Below are positions 30,591 to 41,559 of a DNA stretch of 51,272 nucleotides, piece after piece (position 1 is the stretch's first letter; every line of letters begins with the position of its first letter). The stretch is from the NCBI GenBank assembly GCA_019828545.1, contig JACVRA010000512.1, forward strand, positions 1 through 51,272, given 5' to 3'. The notes beneath the pieces are model-generated. The model was not told the DNA's origin. It saw nothing but the letters and a program-made list of their open reading frames with translations, and searched no databases. The DNA is from Paracamarosporium sp. OC-R06-R3. Its lineage: Eukaryota > Ascomycota > Dothideomycetes > Pleosporales > Didymosphaeriaceae. The position numbers and the translations under genes were made by a program.

Positions 30591-33500
30591 ATGGCGCCGC
30601 CGCCGCACAGCAAGCCCGAGAATACTCTGTTCGTTGCCTCCAGGCCGAGCATCCACGCCTGCATCGTTGCTAACAGCCGTCCAGCAAACGCGCGCAAGAA
30701 CTCATCGGAGTGCAGCAGCCCCAGGCCGCTCTGCAGCTCCTCCACGAACATGTCACATCCAAGCGCACACGCAACAACCCCATCGCTTCGCTCGAGCCGG
30801 TGATGATACTATTTGTTGAACTATGCGTCGAACTGAGAAAAGGCAAACTCGCAAAGGACGGCCTCTACCAGTACAAGAACACAGCACAAAACACAAACGT
30901 TGTCACTATTGAGGTATGGAGCAGCAGGATGCTAGGCAGCATGTTTGGCTAATAGCGGGCAGGTCGTGTTCAAGCGGTTCATTGAACTTGCGGAGAAGAA
31001 GGTCACGGATGCTCAGGAAAAAGCCGCCGAGGTACACAAGGCCACCGAGGGCCCCTCCGATGGTGATGAAGGAGAAGCAGAATCCAAGGCTATCGACGAT
31101 CTCGAAGCCTCTGAGACGCCCGAGTCGATCCTACTCTCCACGGTTTCTGGTGAACAGTCCAAGGACCGCACCGACCGAGCCATCGTCACACCATGGCTGA
31201 AGTTTCTCTGGGAGACGTACCGCACGGTGCTGGACATCTTCAAGAACAATGCGCGTCTCGAGATCATGTATCAGTCCACCGCCCTCCAGGCCTTCCAGTT
31301 CTGCCAAAACTACACCCGCAAGACCGAGTTCCGTCGTCTGTGCGAACTTTTGCGCAACCATCTTCAGAACGCGGCCAAGTTCTCGTCCCAGCTGCACGCC
31401 ATCAATCTGTCCGACCCCGATACCCTTCAACGCCACCTTGATACACGCTTTTCGCAACTAGACGTGGCAGTCAAGCTTGAGCTTTGGCAAGAGGCTTTCC
31501 GCAGTGTGGAGGACATTCATACGCTGCTCACCTTGAGCAAGCGTCCCGCGAAGAACAACATGATGGCCAACTACTTCAAGCACCTTACCGAGATCTTCCT
31601 TCGCAGCGAGAACTACCTTTTCCACGCCGCTGCATGGAGCCGTTACTACAACCTCCTGCGGCAATCTGCTGCTGCGGTTGCCGCTGGACAGTCCAAGAAG
31701 GATAACCCTCCTGTCACCGAAGCTGACATTGTGAACACCGCATCCTTTGTAGTCTTGTCCGCTCTCTCCATTCCCGTGATCAGCACCACCCGATCGCGGG
31801 GTGCTTTGGTAGATGTAGATGAGGCCAAGAAGAACAAGAACTCTCGCCTGACCAACCTCCTCGGCATGTCTCAAGCTCCCACTCGTGCCATTCTGTTCAA
31901 GGATGCGCTTAGCAAAGGGCTTCTGAAGCGTGCGCGTCCAGAGATTCGGGATCTGTACAACATCCTTGAAGTGGACTTTCACCCTCTCTCCATCTGCCAA
32001 AAGATCTCGCCTATCCTAGAGCAGATCGGTGCCGACGAGGCCATGAAAATCTACGTAGGACCTCTGCAACAAGTCATTCTCACGCGCTTGTTCCAGCAGC
32101 TGTCTCAGGTCTACGATTCGGTTGAGATCAGCTTCGTGATCAAGCTCGCACAGTTTCCCGAATCCTTCAAGGTCACCAGCGGCACCATTGAAAAGTTCAT
32201 CATGAACGGCTGCAAGAAGGGTGACTTGGCAATTCGCATCGACCACGCCTCTGGTGTGCTTACGTTCGACTCTGATGTCTTTTCTTCCGCTAAAGCCATG
32301 CACCCTGGCTCAGGCGCAGGTTCTGCTGAAGGCGAGGCACGATCCGTTCAGCGACTCCAAAGCACACCTGCTGAGATCGTTCGATCCCAGCTTACCCGTC
32401 TTGCAAAATCTCTCTTCGTTACCTGCCAATATGTCGACCCCAGCTTCAATGCTGAAAGACAAAAGGCGAAGGAGGCTGCTCTTCTTCGCACCAAGGAAGG
32501 TGCCGAAAAGGAACACCGTGATACCCTTGCTCGTCGTGATATCATTTCGCAGAAGAAGGAGGCTGCTCTAAAGGCACAGCAGGCAAAGGACACCGAAGAG
32601 CAAACCAAGCGAGCCCTCCGCATCCAGCAAGCCAAGGAGGAGGAGAGCCGCCGTCTGGCTGAGGAACAGCGCCAGCGTGCTCAAGCACGAATCAAGGCAG
32701 AACAGGAACGTGTGCAGCGTGAGGAGCTTGAGAAGCAACTCAAAGAGCTCAAAGACTCTGTGCAGGTCAATCTGGACATCCCAGAAGACATCACTGAGCT
32801 CGACTCTACACAAATTCGTGCAATGAAGCTGGCCGCTCTCGAAAAGGAGAAGAACCAACTCGGTGAGCAATTACGCATTGCCGGTAAGCGGATCGACCAC
32901 CTCGAACGTGCCTATCGCAAAGAGGAGATCAAGCATCTCAAGGATGATTACGAACGACAGCAGAAGGAGGACGAGGAGGCACACGAGAAGGCCAAACAGG
33001 AAGAGCTCAAGGAGGCCGAGCAGAAACACAAGGAAGACGTTGCGTTGAAGCACCGTCTGTCCAGGCTCGTCCCAAGGTACCAGAATTTCGTCAACGAGGT
33101 CAAGCAATCGCGCAGGACAGAGTTCGAGAAGCGCAGCAAGATTGCACAGAAAGAGTTGGAGCAGAAGAAGGCAAAGCGCGTTCAAGAAATCAAGGAACGC
33201 ATTGCCAAGGAGAAGCACGAACGAGAGGAGGCCGAGCGACGAGAGCGGGAAGAGCAAGAACGAGAAGAGGCCGAGCGGGAAGCCAAGGAGAAGGCGGAAG
33301 CTGAGAGGCGGGAGAAGCTCCTGGCCGACAAGGCCGCCCGCGATGCGGAGAGAGCGTATGTAACAACACTTTGGTTTTGTTTTGTATCCTTGCTAACACG
33401 TTTTCTAGCGAGCTTGCCGAGAAAGCACGTCTTCAACGACAGCGAGAGGAAGAAGCCGAGGCAAGGCGCGCTTCAAAGAAGGTTGGAGGTGCCGCTCCCT

Positions 33501-34060
33501 TCTCGCGTGATGGACCGTCTCGTGAAGAGCCTTCACCTTCTGCAGGTGGTCCTCCTAGACTTGCACTTGCGGGCAACAAGCCATCTTGGCGCGAGCGTGA
33601 GGCCATGAAGGCAGCTGGTCAAGTTCCTCCTACTGCTGAAGCTGCTGCCCCTGCAGCTGCTGCTCCGGCAGCTTCTGCACCGGCGGCATCCGAAGAGGCA
33701 CCCAGGAGGAGCGGTTACGTTCCCCCTCATCTTCGTAACCGTGACGGCGGCGATGCACCTGCTGCTGGCGGATGGCGAGAGCGCGAAGGCAGCGGACGTG
33801 GACCCCCATCTGGCCGTACCGACTCTCCCGCTTCTTCCGGCCGTTACGAGGCGCCTGAGCGACGTGGTGGCTTCAGGCCCCGCGATGACCAGGGCAGGAC
33901 TGGATCTCCTGCATCTGGAGGCGGTGGTTACGTGCCTCCGGGTCGACGTGGCACTCCCGGAGACGCTCCTCGCGACAGCGAGAGCTCACGTCCTCCACCA
34001 GCGCAGGCTTCCGGCGATGGCAAGTACAGGCCCGGTGCCTTCAGGAGAGGTGGACAGTAA
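30591..34060 (+). CDS. TIF32: Translation initiation factor 3 subunit A (4 exons, 1103 aa)
   Basis: Largest scaffold subunit of eIF3, which binds the 40S ribosome and recruits mRNA and the initiator tRNA complex; cytosolic and essential in yeast. Exons 30591-30628, 30685-30913, 30963-33355 and 33409-34060, all GT-AG, frame closes. The N terminus [11 protein letters not shown] then [17 protein letters not shown] is typical. A PCI domain occupies roughly residues 320-500. A very long charged coiled coil (about 530-890, Arg/Glu/Lys-rich) is the spectrin-like eIF3b-binding region. The C terminus is Gly/Arg/Pro-rich with an Ala/Pro stretch and [15 protein letters not shown]. Length fits fungal homologues. 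Exon 1 holds only 38 coding bases, as often seen in this gene. No defect is visible. Confidence 0.96.
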
Positions 34061-34436
34061 GTTTGATATGCATTCAACGATGGCAATGTTCAAGTGAACG
34101 GAAATGATTTCAATCTATTGTGCATGATATATGGTCGGCACAGTATTGCGTTTGGGCAACACATGAGTGATGGCAGGCAAACAGGTGGAGACGGACGGTC
34201 GGAGTTGGGTCTCGGTTGCCCGCCTTTTCCTATTTATCATGATTACGTGCATCCGAGGGGCTTCTTTTTGGTCTTTCGTAGACGAAACAAACGCGTGGGT
34301 ATGTAGCATCATGTCGTAATTCCATGGCAGCGGTTTAGAAAAGTTCTACATTGGATATGTCATCCACGATTCAGTATGTTTGTGCATAGGATACATGCTT
34401 GTGCTTTCTTTTTGACGGGTCGGATGGATGCGCTGG
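34061..34436. other. 3' region of eIF3a, nothing else recognised
   Basis: Convergent with the pseudogene on the minus strand that ends near 34437. No coding or repeat signal. Confidence 0.45.
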
Positions 34437-34979
34437 CTACTCGACTACCATGGCTTCCCAGGTATGGTCCGGTCCATTGTGACTACTGCATAGCCCTCGG
34501 AAGCGAGGCTTTGCGCTAAGGCATTGTATTGGTGTCGAGTGAACGTCAGTCCTGGTGAGAAAAGCACTGCTTCTTGTTAGTGATGCATGCTCGCCCACTC
34601 TGCCTATGTAGCCTGTGACCAGGGTCAGTTGCACATACCCAAGGGGAACTTTCCAAGCTCATGCATTGCCCCCTCCATCCGCCCACCTCGACATTTGGAG
34701 TCGCATCCGACTGCACACTTCCGGTAAACCTTTGCTAGACAACCCTAGATCCAGAATCTTCGACGTGAAGGGCGGCATGTATGGGACTGTAGTGGACGAC
34801 GGAGTGGCAGCCGCGCGCTCAATCGGGTAAAACAATGATACCATAATATGGCGTTTTCCGTCCCCAGTGCCATAAATGTCTATTCGAGCAGTATCGATGA
34901 GTTTTGCTGAGCCGTGGCCGACCGCGTATGGGCCGTTGGGCGAGGGAATTAGGATCTGCACCTCTTCTGAGCCTGCCAT
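34437..34979 (-). pseudogene. Decayed PAF-acetylhydrolase-like lipase gene, truncated
   Basis: Starts at ATG 34979 with MAGSEEVQ and PNGPYAVGHGSAKLIDTARI, a beginning typical of fungal platelet-activating-factor acetylhydrolase-like enzymes, then HIMVSLFYPI. The frame is lost at a run of five C on the plus strand (34669-34673) and resumes one base over with HELGKFPL. A probable intron (34638 to about 34574) leads to AVLFSPGLTFTRHQYNALAQ and SEGYAVVTMD. There a 5-bp tandem duplication (GGTCC twice, 34466-34475) breaks the frame again, and the shifted frame reads DHTWEAMVVE before a TAG. The GxSxG nucleophile region and the entire C-terminal half are absent. Several independent lesions plus truncation make this a pseudogene rather than a sequencing artefact. 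Confidence 0.75.
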
Positions 34980-35549
34980 GGTGCCGGATCTTGCTATGTT
35001 GACAGAGGAACAAACAAGAGAATGGGATGAGGGCAAGGCAAACTTGCGAAGGAAGGTTATTAGGAAGGTGTAGGTGCAAGACACAGTTGCTAAAGGAAGC
35101 AGCAAGTCTGCTGCAAATCATCGAGATCATCGAGATTGAGTTACTTGAGGGTATGGGTTTTGGTGCATCAAATTGGTAACTAAATAGGCCTACTCAATAT
35201 TTCGAACGGTCGAATGCGAGGAGACCGAATGGCGGTACTGCGTTGCCTGAAATGATTTGGTACCAGATGGTCATCTGGCCAAGACCCTTGCAGAAGTGTA
35301 AGTAAGAAAGGCACTCGCGCAACTTATCGCGGCCTGCGAATGGAAGAAATACGATGTAGCTGCAGTCGCATCAAAAGATCTATTTTTGGCTCGATTGTGG
35401 AAGCAAGTTTTGGGTATTTCTTAATTGACGCTGTATTAGGGTTCAAGTTACCTAGGGATCTGTTTTACCCATAGTAATGCCTTTCGGTCTAGCCGTGAAT
35501 GAGCCTGCACTAAGCTCCTGGGTCTGGTATAAATATGTATGCCAGTTCA
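34980..35549. other. Intergenic, nothing recognised
   Basis: Upstream of the decayed lipase and downstream of the OXNAD1-like gene. Moderately AT-rich, no coding motif. Confidence 0.4.
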
Positions 35550-36608
35550 TCACCACCACTTCTCACAGAGTACGCGCTCTGCATCAACATGTTTTTGCTG
35601 TTGCAGATATTCCACGATCGTATCGGTCATCTCAGGCGGTCCGCAAACATAAAATACAGTGCCTTTCGCTTCATCCGCATTCCCAACAGCACTCGCCAGC
35701 GCAGTATCATCGATACGGTGCGTCCAAGCGGTAACGGGCACCTCTGTGTCAGACTGTATTTGCGGCAGTGTGAGCGACATTAGCGGGTGGATAGGCTCGT
35801 CATTCTGGCGATTCAGGGGCGCGCCGTCCCAAGTTCCTGTGAGGAACAGCTCTATACAATTTTTGGTCGAGTGTGATCGCGGTTTCCGGAACAAGTCGAG
35901 TAGTCTCGTGAGGAAGAGGACTTCCTCTGGCTGTGTGTCGCTCGAAGGAACTTTCGTGGAGTATAATATACGGACTTCTGGCTCGGTTTCCTGCTCGTTG
36001 ATGTGTGTCAACATTGACACAAGTGGACTGTTGTCGAAGTCAGCGCAACTGCAGCGGGTGGGACAATATGCTCCAAAAGGCCCTCACTTGATTCCAACAC
36101 CACCCGCAATGAAGACGGCGCGCTTGACCGTCGCGTAGTCCAGCGTCGGCGGTGGCCAGACAAAACTGCCTCCGACTCTGACCTTCACCTCCTTTCCTAT
36201 GATCTCTTCGGGCGACTGCCATAACCACGCAGCAGGTGGATTACTGGGGCTCTTCTGGACAGCGAGCTCGAGGAAAGGTTTGTGTTCTTCGTCCGGCCTC
36301 GATCGCGCTTGGCTGGGAGTGGATGTCAAGGTGAAGCCTCCCGCTTCTTCAATACCGGGGACGTAGACGTCGAGCCATTGGCCTGGTTGGAACTTAGTCC
36401 ATCAGTGACCGTCGAGAACAGCAGGAGGGGTCGCGGATACGTTGAGTGTGTCCTGCTCCCGGAGAGCAAACCTAAACGTCTTTATTCGGCCATTGACAGG
36501 CGTGACAGTTTCAATGGTGACCGGGTAGAGGCTATCGTCGCGGGGTTCGGATGCTGTTCTCTCTTCATGGCTGAGGGTTGCTTTTGCTTTGGAGCGCGTC
36601 TGGACCAT
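35550..36608 (-). CDS. OXNAD1-like FAD/NAD-binding oxidoreductase (3 exons, 316 aa)
   Basis: Predicted flavoprotein of the ferredoxin-NADP reductase superfamily, of the eukaryotic OXNAD1 type (often mitochondrial); the electron partner is unknown. Exons on the minus strand are 36608-36441, 36392-36088 and 36027-35550, all GT-AG, frame closes. The FAD-domain segment FQPGQWLDVYVPG and GGFTLTS are restored only after removing intron 1. The NAD-binding part has FIAGGVGINPLVSML across intron 2 and FYVCGPPEMTD near the C terminus. The protein ends EKWW, as usual for this fold where the last aromatic residue stacks on the flavin. An upstream minus-strand frame (ATG 36834) has an Arg-rich leader and could be an alternative first exon, but no splice restoring frame was found. 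It diverges from the monoacylglycerol-lipase-like gene. Confidence 0.87.
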
Positions 36609-36981
36609 GCTGCTCAGTGAAGGCGCTTGTGATGTGAAGGGAGAGGATTACAGCGGCGCGAGAATATGCGAAACGGCCGTGCGAGCATTTACAGCTGGCA
36701 AGCGTTGCAGGGATGTAGGTGAAGAGTCTGCGGTGGGGTGTGAGGGGCACGAGGGGATCCCAGTCCGAGGTTTTGGGGCTCACGCTTTCCCTGATGACGC
36801 GCTTCTTGGCGGAAGGTCTAGCCTGCTTTGGCATAGCTGCGACTCATGCCAACAGCTTCACTCCAATGCTGAGACGCTCATCTCGTCTTTGGCATTGACC
36901 GATTGTCCTTGCTTCCTTGCTTGGTGTCGCTCCGATACGCCCTTTTGTCCCACTGCGCTTCTGTTCAGCTCCTTGCTCAGA
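36609..36981. promoter_or_regulatory. Divergent promoter region
   Basis: Lies between the start codons of the OXNAD1-like gene (minus) and the lipase (plus). A minus-strand frame starting at 36834 is discussed with the OXNAD1-like gene. Confidence 0.45.
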
Positions 36982-38272
36982 ATGTCTGCCGAGGAGGGCT
37001 GGCACACGGTGGAAGACGGCAAGAAGCTGTACACCAAGACATGGAAAGTATGCGGGTGTCATAAGCTTCACTGTGGTTGAGTACTTATATCGTCTCTAGG
37101 CCAACGGTCCTGCCAGAGCTCGTCTTATTTTCATTCACGGTTTCAGCGATCATTGTAGGTTCTTGTTGGACCCGTTTTGTTTGGGCAAGCCCTAGAGCTG
37201 TCACTGACACGTGCTAGGCAACGCCTACAACCAATTCTTCCCTACTTTGGCTGCTAAAGGCATTGAAGTCTACGCTTTCGACCAGCGGTATATTCTCTTG
37301 ATCCGAAAAGCGAGCCTTTAGCTAACTTCTTTTTTTTTTCTTTTCCAGAGGATGGGGCCGATCCGTGGCAAAGCCGTCCGAGAGGGGCCACACCGGATCA
37401 ACGACCCGAGTGCTAGACGATATATCGTCCTTCCTCAGGAGTGTCATCCCATGCTCCATTCCTCTCTTTCTCATGGGCCACTCCATGGGCGGTGGCGAAG
37501 TGCTTTTGTACATGGCAACTGGACCAGCTGAGATCCGCAAACACATCCGTGGCTACCTCTTGGAGTCGCCTTTCATCGATTTTGACCCAAAATCCAAGCC
37601 CTCATCACTTACCGTGTTTCTTGGAAGATTAGCTGGGAAAGTGTTGCCACACCATCAGTTGACCAATCCGCTTGATGTAACCCTAATCTCACGGGATCCG
37701 GCAGTGCAAAAACAGTTCACCGAGGACGACTTGTGTAAGAAATGCCAGGGTACAATGTGGTTGCTCGTGCTAGGGATTGTCTGAAATTTTCAGGCATTGA
37801 CAGCTGGCTGAGATATCTACTTCCACCCGCTCCTTCAAACTTTTGAACACAACACTGACTTTGTACCCCCACCATCAGGTCACGATACAGGAACGCTTCA
37901 GGGCCTTGCAGGTATGCTCGATAGGACCGCTGAGCTTGCTGCTGGTAAAGTCAAGATTGGCGACGATGCAGGAGAGGGCGGAGTTACGAGGGTATGGATA
38001 GGTCATGGGGACAAGGATGGTATCACTAACTACCATGCAACCAAAACCCTTGCGGAGAGGCTCCCAGTGAAGGACAAGGAGTTCAAGACATACGCAGGAT
38101 ACTATCACAGATGCAAGTTGTTGGAATTCTCGAAGTCTGCGTATCGCTAACTGGGCCAGTGCATGACGAACCGAGCCCTGACAAAGACGTGTTTGTAGAT
38201 GATGTTGCCAATTGGATATTGTCTCGCTCAGATGATCCAGTACAGGTAGATGGAAGTAAGCCTAAGCTGTGA
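36982..38272 (+). CDS. Monoacylglycerol-lipase-like alpha/beta hydrolase (6 exons, 307 aa)
   Basis: Serine hydrolase of the lysophospholipase / monoacylglycerol lipase family (yeast Yju3 type), which cleaves monoacylglycerols to fatty acid and glycerol. Exons: 36982-37047, 37100-37154, 37218-37287, 37349-37734, 37879-38112 and 38160-38272. The frame closes on removal of all five introns. The oxyanion motif is FIHGFSDH (33-40). FDQRGWGRS spans intron 3. The nucleophile is Ser109 in GHSMGG, the acid Asp239 in HGDKD and the base His269 in YYHRLHDEPS. The last intron (38113-38159) appears to be GC-AG with donor GCAAGT and a GCTAAC branch sequence; only this choice gives HRLHDEPSPDK. No signal peptide or peroxisomal tail is seen (the end is KPKL). 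Confidence 0.92.
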
Positions 38273-38597
38273 GCATTTTAAGGGGCAGATGCAACACGCA
38301 GTCTTTCGAGAAACGTTGCAAGAGAGATAGTCGTACGTTTGTAACAGGCAGTGCACCGCAAAATATCACGGGGATACGCTGAGGAACAGGTATTAAGTAT
38401 AAGCAAGTGTACTGAGAGAAGCTTTTGATAGTATAACTACAAACTCTGTCCTTGCACGCTCTACTCAGAGCATTGTCCTGCATTAGTAAATATGATTATG
38501 TCTCGTCCATGTTTGTGGACTACACTCCAATGCCCCCTGGTACTAGGAGGCGGCTGCGCAACCCCTGGTAAGTGATTGAACAGGATCGTCAGTGCTT

Positions 38598-38657
38598 CAC
38601 TTCATCTGCTCCGCTTCGTACTCCGCTTCGTCTACTTCGCTTCGCCTGCTCCACTTC
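38598..38657. repeat. Imperfect tandem repeat of CTCCGCTTCGT-like units
   Basis: About five diverged units such as CTCCGCTTCGTA, CTCCGCTTCGTC, TACTTCGCTTCGC and CTGCTCCACTTC in 60 bp. Confidence 0.75.
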
Positions 38658-38982
38658 AATCGGCTCGCATGAGGATCGAAATAGTAGGGATCCGCTGAAG
38701 GCGAGATAAGTAGAAGGTTGACCAACGGACGTCCACATAACAGCACAACGAAGCTGTAATGGGGTTCACTTGGCACTAGCCCCAGCTAGCCTCCAAGGAG
38801 GTTGTAGTGGGGGATAAGGGGTATTCGTTACCTGATATGAACGTCAATCAAGTACTATGAGAATGTGTTGCTAATGACTCGAAGTAACCTTCCATTAGGA
38901 ACCAGATGCAAAGAACTGTATCGCAGACTGACGATGAGAATATATCTCCCGATTTGGTACCACTTATATACATCCTTGTTCT

Positions 38983-39042
38983 CCTAACTCCGCAGGCTCT
39001 ATGGCTCTGCCAGAGGTAGAGTCGCAGAGCCATATAGTTAGG
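38983..39042. repeat. Perfect-stem hairpin (MITE-like or decayed terminal repeats)
   Basis: Inner arms TATGGCTCTGC (39000-39010) and GCAGAGCCATA (39024-39034) are exactly complementary around a 13-base loop. Outer arms CCTAACT (38983-38989) and AGTTAGG (39036-39042) are also exactly complementary. No coding sequence lies inside. Confidence 0.75.
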
Positions 39043-39220
39043 TGTAATTATATTGTGGCACAGCCTTAACACGCCACAGAAGAAAACGGATTCTGGCGCA
39101 TCTTACACGATTCAGGCGACTCACCTCATTTCTTTTGCACTGTCAGTCCTACCTTTTCATTCAACTTTCTTGATATTTTTTCAATACTTAGCCTCAAACA
39201 CGCTACGCTGCGCGAGACCC

Positions 39221-39712
39221 ATGTCGTACTATACATTGTCGATCGGAGTTTACGGGGATGGAATAGACCCGAACCACCGCTCACGTTGGGGTTTTCTAAT
39301 TTCCAGTCCAGGGAACCAGGTCGGAAGCCTACTGCACGTACAGTTGATCTCTCTCCAAGGATTAATTTATCAGTTCGAAACTCGAAGTGGTGTCCCACTA
39401 GAAAGCCAGACTTGTGAGGGGAGAGTACTATTAGGTTATATTAAGTCCACTAAGTACAATCAGTTCGTGAAGATCATATTAAATAAACCAGCACCACGAA
39501 ATAACAAAGTAAGTACACAATTGCTGATGATTAAACATAGTTCTAATCTCTAGGATCAGTGTCAAGACTAGATGCTTGAGTACGTGATAGCACTCGAAGC
39601 CGAAGAGTTACTCCCTGCCGGTACCTCGAGTTGGGTTGGAGGACTCGTTGGAAAGCCCTCTAAGGACATTGCTGCGGCAGTAGGTGGAAGATGGACCGCA
39701 GCGAGAAGATAG
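39221..39712 (+). pseudogene. DUF7770-like gene with TAG at or next to a splice junction
   Basis: ATG 39221 opens MSYYTLSIGVYGDG with RWGFLISSP, YQFETRS and GRVLLGYIKS, a pattern I associate with a fungal family of unknown function annotated as DUF7770. After a GT-AG intron (39509-39553) the frame reads DQCQD, then TAG (39569-39571), then continues openly as MLEYVIALEAEELL to a stop at 39712. In the family a Trp or other aromatic is recalled after CQD/CQE, so TGG to TAG is a natural explanation. Alternatively splicing could use the AG inside that TAG as its acceptor, which keeps the frame and deletes DQCQD. In that case the gene could still be intact, about 143 aa. Family and defect are both moderately certain. 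Confidence 0.5.
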
Positions 39713-39751
39713 GGATCGATGCGATCAGGAGGATGTGGAATTAATCGAACA

Positions 39752-40539
39752 TTATAGCCCACTGTATCGTACGAGCTCTCGCTCAAGCTCTAATAGTAAG
39801 GCATAAGTGCCGTCTGGTATCTTTGGAAAAATGCGATCGAGCATGGAAGACCACATAACATTCCGAGCGCGGGACTTTGCTTCGAAGTATTTACGTTCTG
39901 GTATGCTGAACCCCGAAACTCCCATGTCCACGACAGCAACCACATCCAGTTGATCGTCAATAAGTATATTGTCTAGGGTCAGATCTCCATGGCAGAATAC
40001 AGTGCATCCATCACCAAGGCGTTGGATTCTTTCTATTAGGTGCGCATCGTTGGCATTGAACCACTAGGCCTAGAGTTCTGAAGTGCGTCGATAAGCCCGT
40101 TACAGTATTCTGTACGTGATCTGAAAGGGCCGCATTCCCGGTCTGGCATGTCTATTGTAGGCAGGTGTTGAAAAAAGACGTCGTGACATGGTTTGAAGCC
40201 TATAGATCCAAAAAAGTCGCCACGTAGACTTATCTAGCTCCTGACAGATCCCGACCGTTGCTCGATTACCCTTTCTATTTGTACCTCGTCCATGGTGTAC
40301 AAGACGTCATGGAGCGGTCTTCCTATGACCCTGGACATAAAAATGTTACTAAAGCCATCCTTTTCGTAAGCCCCGAGCACTTGCAGAATGGGCACATAAG
40401 TTAATGAGGTAATAAATTGCAATGCTTCTGCCTTTGAGGCCTTTACATTGGGCCCTCTTTTGAGTATTCAGTTAAAGTCTTGCAGGTGCCATATAGATTT
40501 GTTAATCTTGTGCACGGCAATGTTTTTGGCCCTTGTCAT
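39752..40539 (-). pseudogene. Aminoglycoside-phosphotransferase-like (APH) gene, multiply broken
   Basis: Remnant of a fungal APH-fold small-molecule kinase. Reading the minus strand: KINKSIWHLQDFN (ATG 40539, stop near 40468), a frame change, KRGPNVKASKAEALQFI and VLGAYEKDGFSNIFMSRVIG, an in-frame TAG near 40234, GDFFGSIGFKPCHDVFFQHL, another frame change near 40060, FNANDAHLIERIQRL, then the catalytic CHGDLTLDNILID and VVAVVDMG (in place of the usual DWE-like motif), ending at 39752. At least two frameshifts and one nonsense codon make it non-functional. The order and completeness of the motifs show a full-length gene that decayed in place. Its 5' end abuts another degenerate kinase ORF. 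Confidence 0.75.
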
Positions 40540-41559
40540 GTCAACGATAGTAGTGAGGTTAGTATCGAGAACAACAGGCAAAGCTAGTTGTTCAGCAAAG
40601 AGGGCGTCTTTGATAACACGATTGTTAGCGCGAAGAGAGATGTAATGGAAAGATAGGCTTACTGTGGAGGAGGAGGAGGACAGATTAAGGCCATGACAAA
40701 AGGGAGCTTGCAAGAACGAAAGTTGGTACGTTGTGATGTTGCGGCAATCGGCGATAGCGTTGCGCTCGGAGGAGGCGCGCATCTCGATCTGTGGCTTTGC
40801 CTCATATCTGTACGCTTGCTTACCAGAATTAACGTTAATTATACGTGATGTTAAATTATATGCGGAAAGAAGTTGCTCGCCAAACCGTCTACAAGACCCA
40901 AAGTCCAGAATGATTAGGTTATCACTGCTGTCAAGTGCAATGTTCATTAGATTGAGGTCATTGTGTGCGAATCCAAGGGAATGGAGGTGTTCTACACCTG
41001 CGTGGGTACCTTCTATGCAAGCAACAATGTCAAAACTATTTGAAACTTTCTTGAAGCGATACTGTAGAATGACTTGGTGATTTTTAAGGGTAATACCGGT
41101 AATACGACTGCGATTGACAGTACATGCATAATATCTGATAAGGTTTAGATGGTGGTGTTGTTTAAAAAACTCTAAGACCTTTGCTGCTTCGAGGAGCATT
41201 TGGGACAAGAGCTTCGTCTCTTCTTCGTCGTCAAGGCATAGAAGTTTCGGACGTTTGACGAAGAGATTACTTCGATCTGCATTTGAGACAGTGGAGATAG
41301 ACGAGGTCCTTATCGGATAGATTTTTTCATCTGGAATTCGTTTCAAGAGTCGATTCAGATCTTCCACGGTTGAATCATACTTTCGTATATTGGGTGTCTG
41401 ACCGAACCATGCCACGTCCTGGTTATCGATGTAGGTGAATATTGTACGTTTGAATGCGCCGGTCTTATAATCTTCGACTTCGCAAAGGCTTCTTAGATAT
41501 CTCTTTGTGCTGATATTGGGACCTGGGAAAGAGTCTACTCGTGGCTGGTCAACGAACAT
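40468..41559 (-). pseudogene. Kinase-like ORF with truncated domain and unrelated tail
   Basis: An open frame from ATG 41559 (MFVDQPRVDSFPGPN). A kinase-like N-lobe is followed by the catalytic loop AHNDLNLMNIALD (HND in place of HRD) and the magnesium motif ILDFGSC. Right after FGEQLLSA (about 40861) the usual kinase C-lobe is missing. The frame instead continues about 130 residues through AT-rich sequence containing the palindrome ATTAACGTTAAT, and its last 23 residues correspond to the start of the APH remnant. The kinase is therefore truncated, perhaps by a deletion or insertion at 40840-40861. The same frame is open upstream to 41706 but has no other ATG. This family is common in Dothideomycetes; regulatory or effector-like roles have not been shown. 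Confidence 0.6.

Larger units (their letters stand above)
38273..39220. other. Intergenic with short repeat and hairpin
   Basis: No gene recognised. It contains a CT/G-rich tandem repeat (38598-38657) and a strong inverted repeat (38983-39042), listed separately. Confidence 0.5.

Noticed and set aside
36565..36834. Arg-rich minus-strand frame as a mitochondrial first exon of the OXNAD1-like gene
   Set aside because: Attractive as a presequence, but the visible donor gives the wrong phase with the acceptor just before the ATG at 36608. Kept only as a remark.
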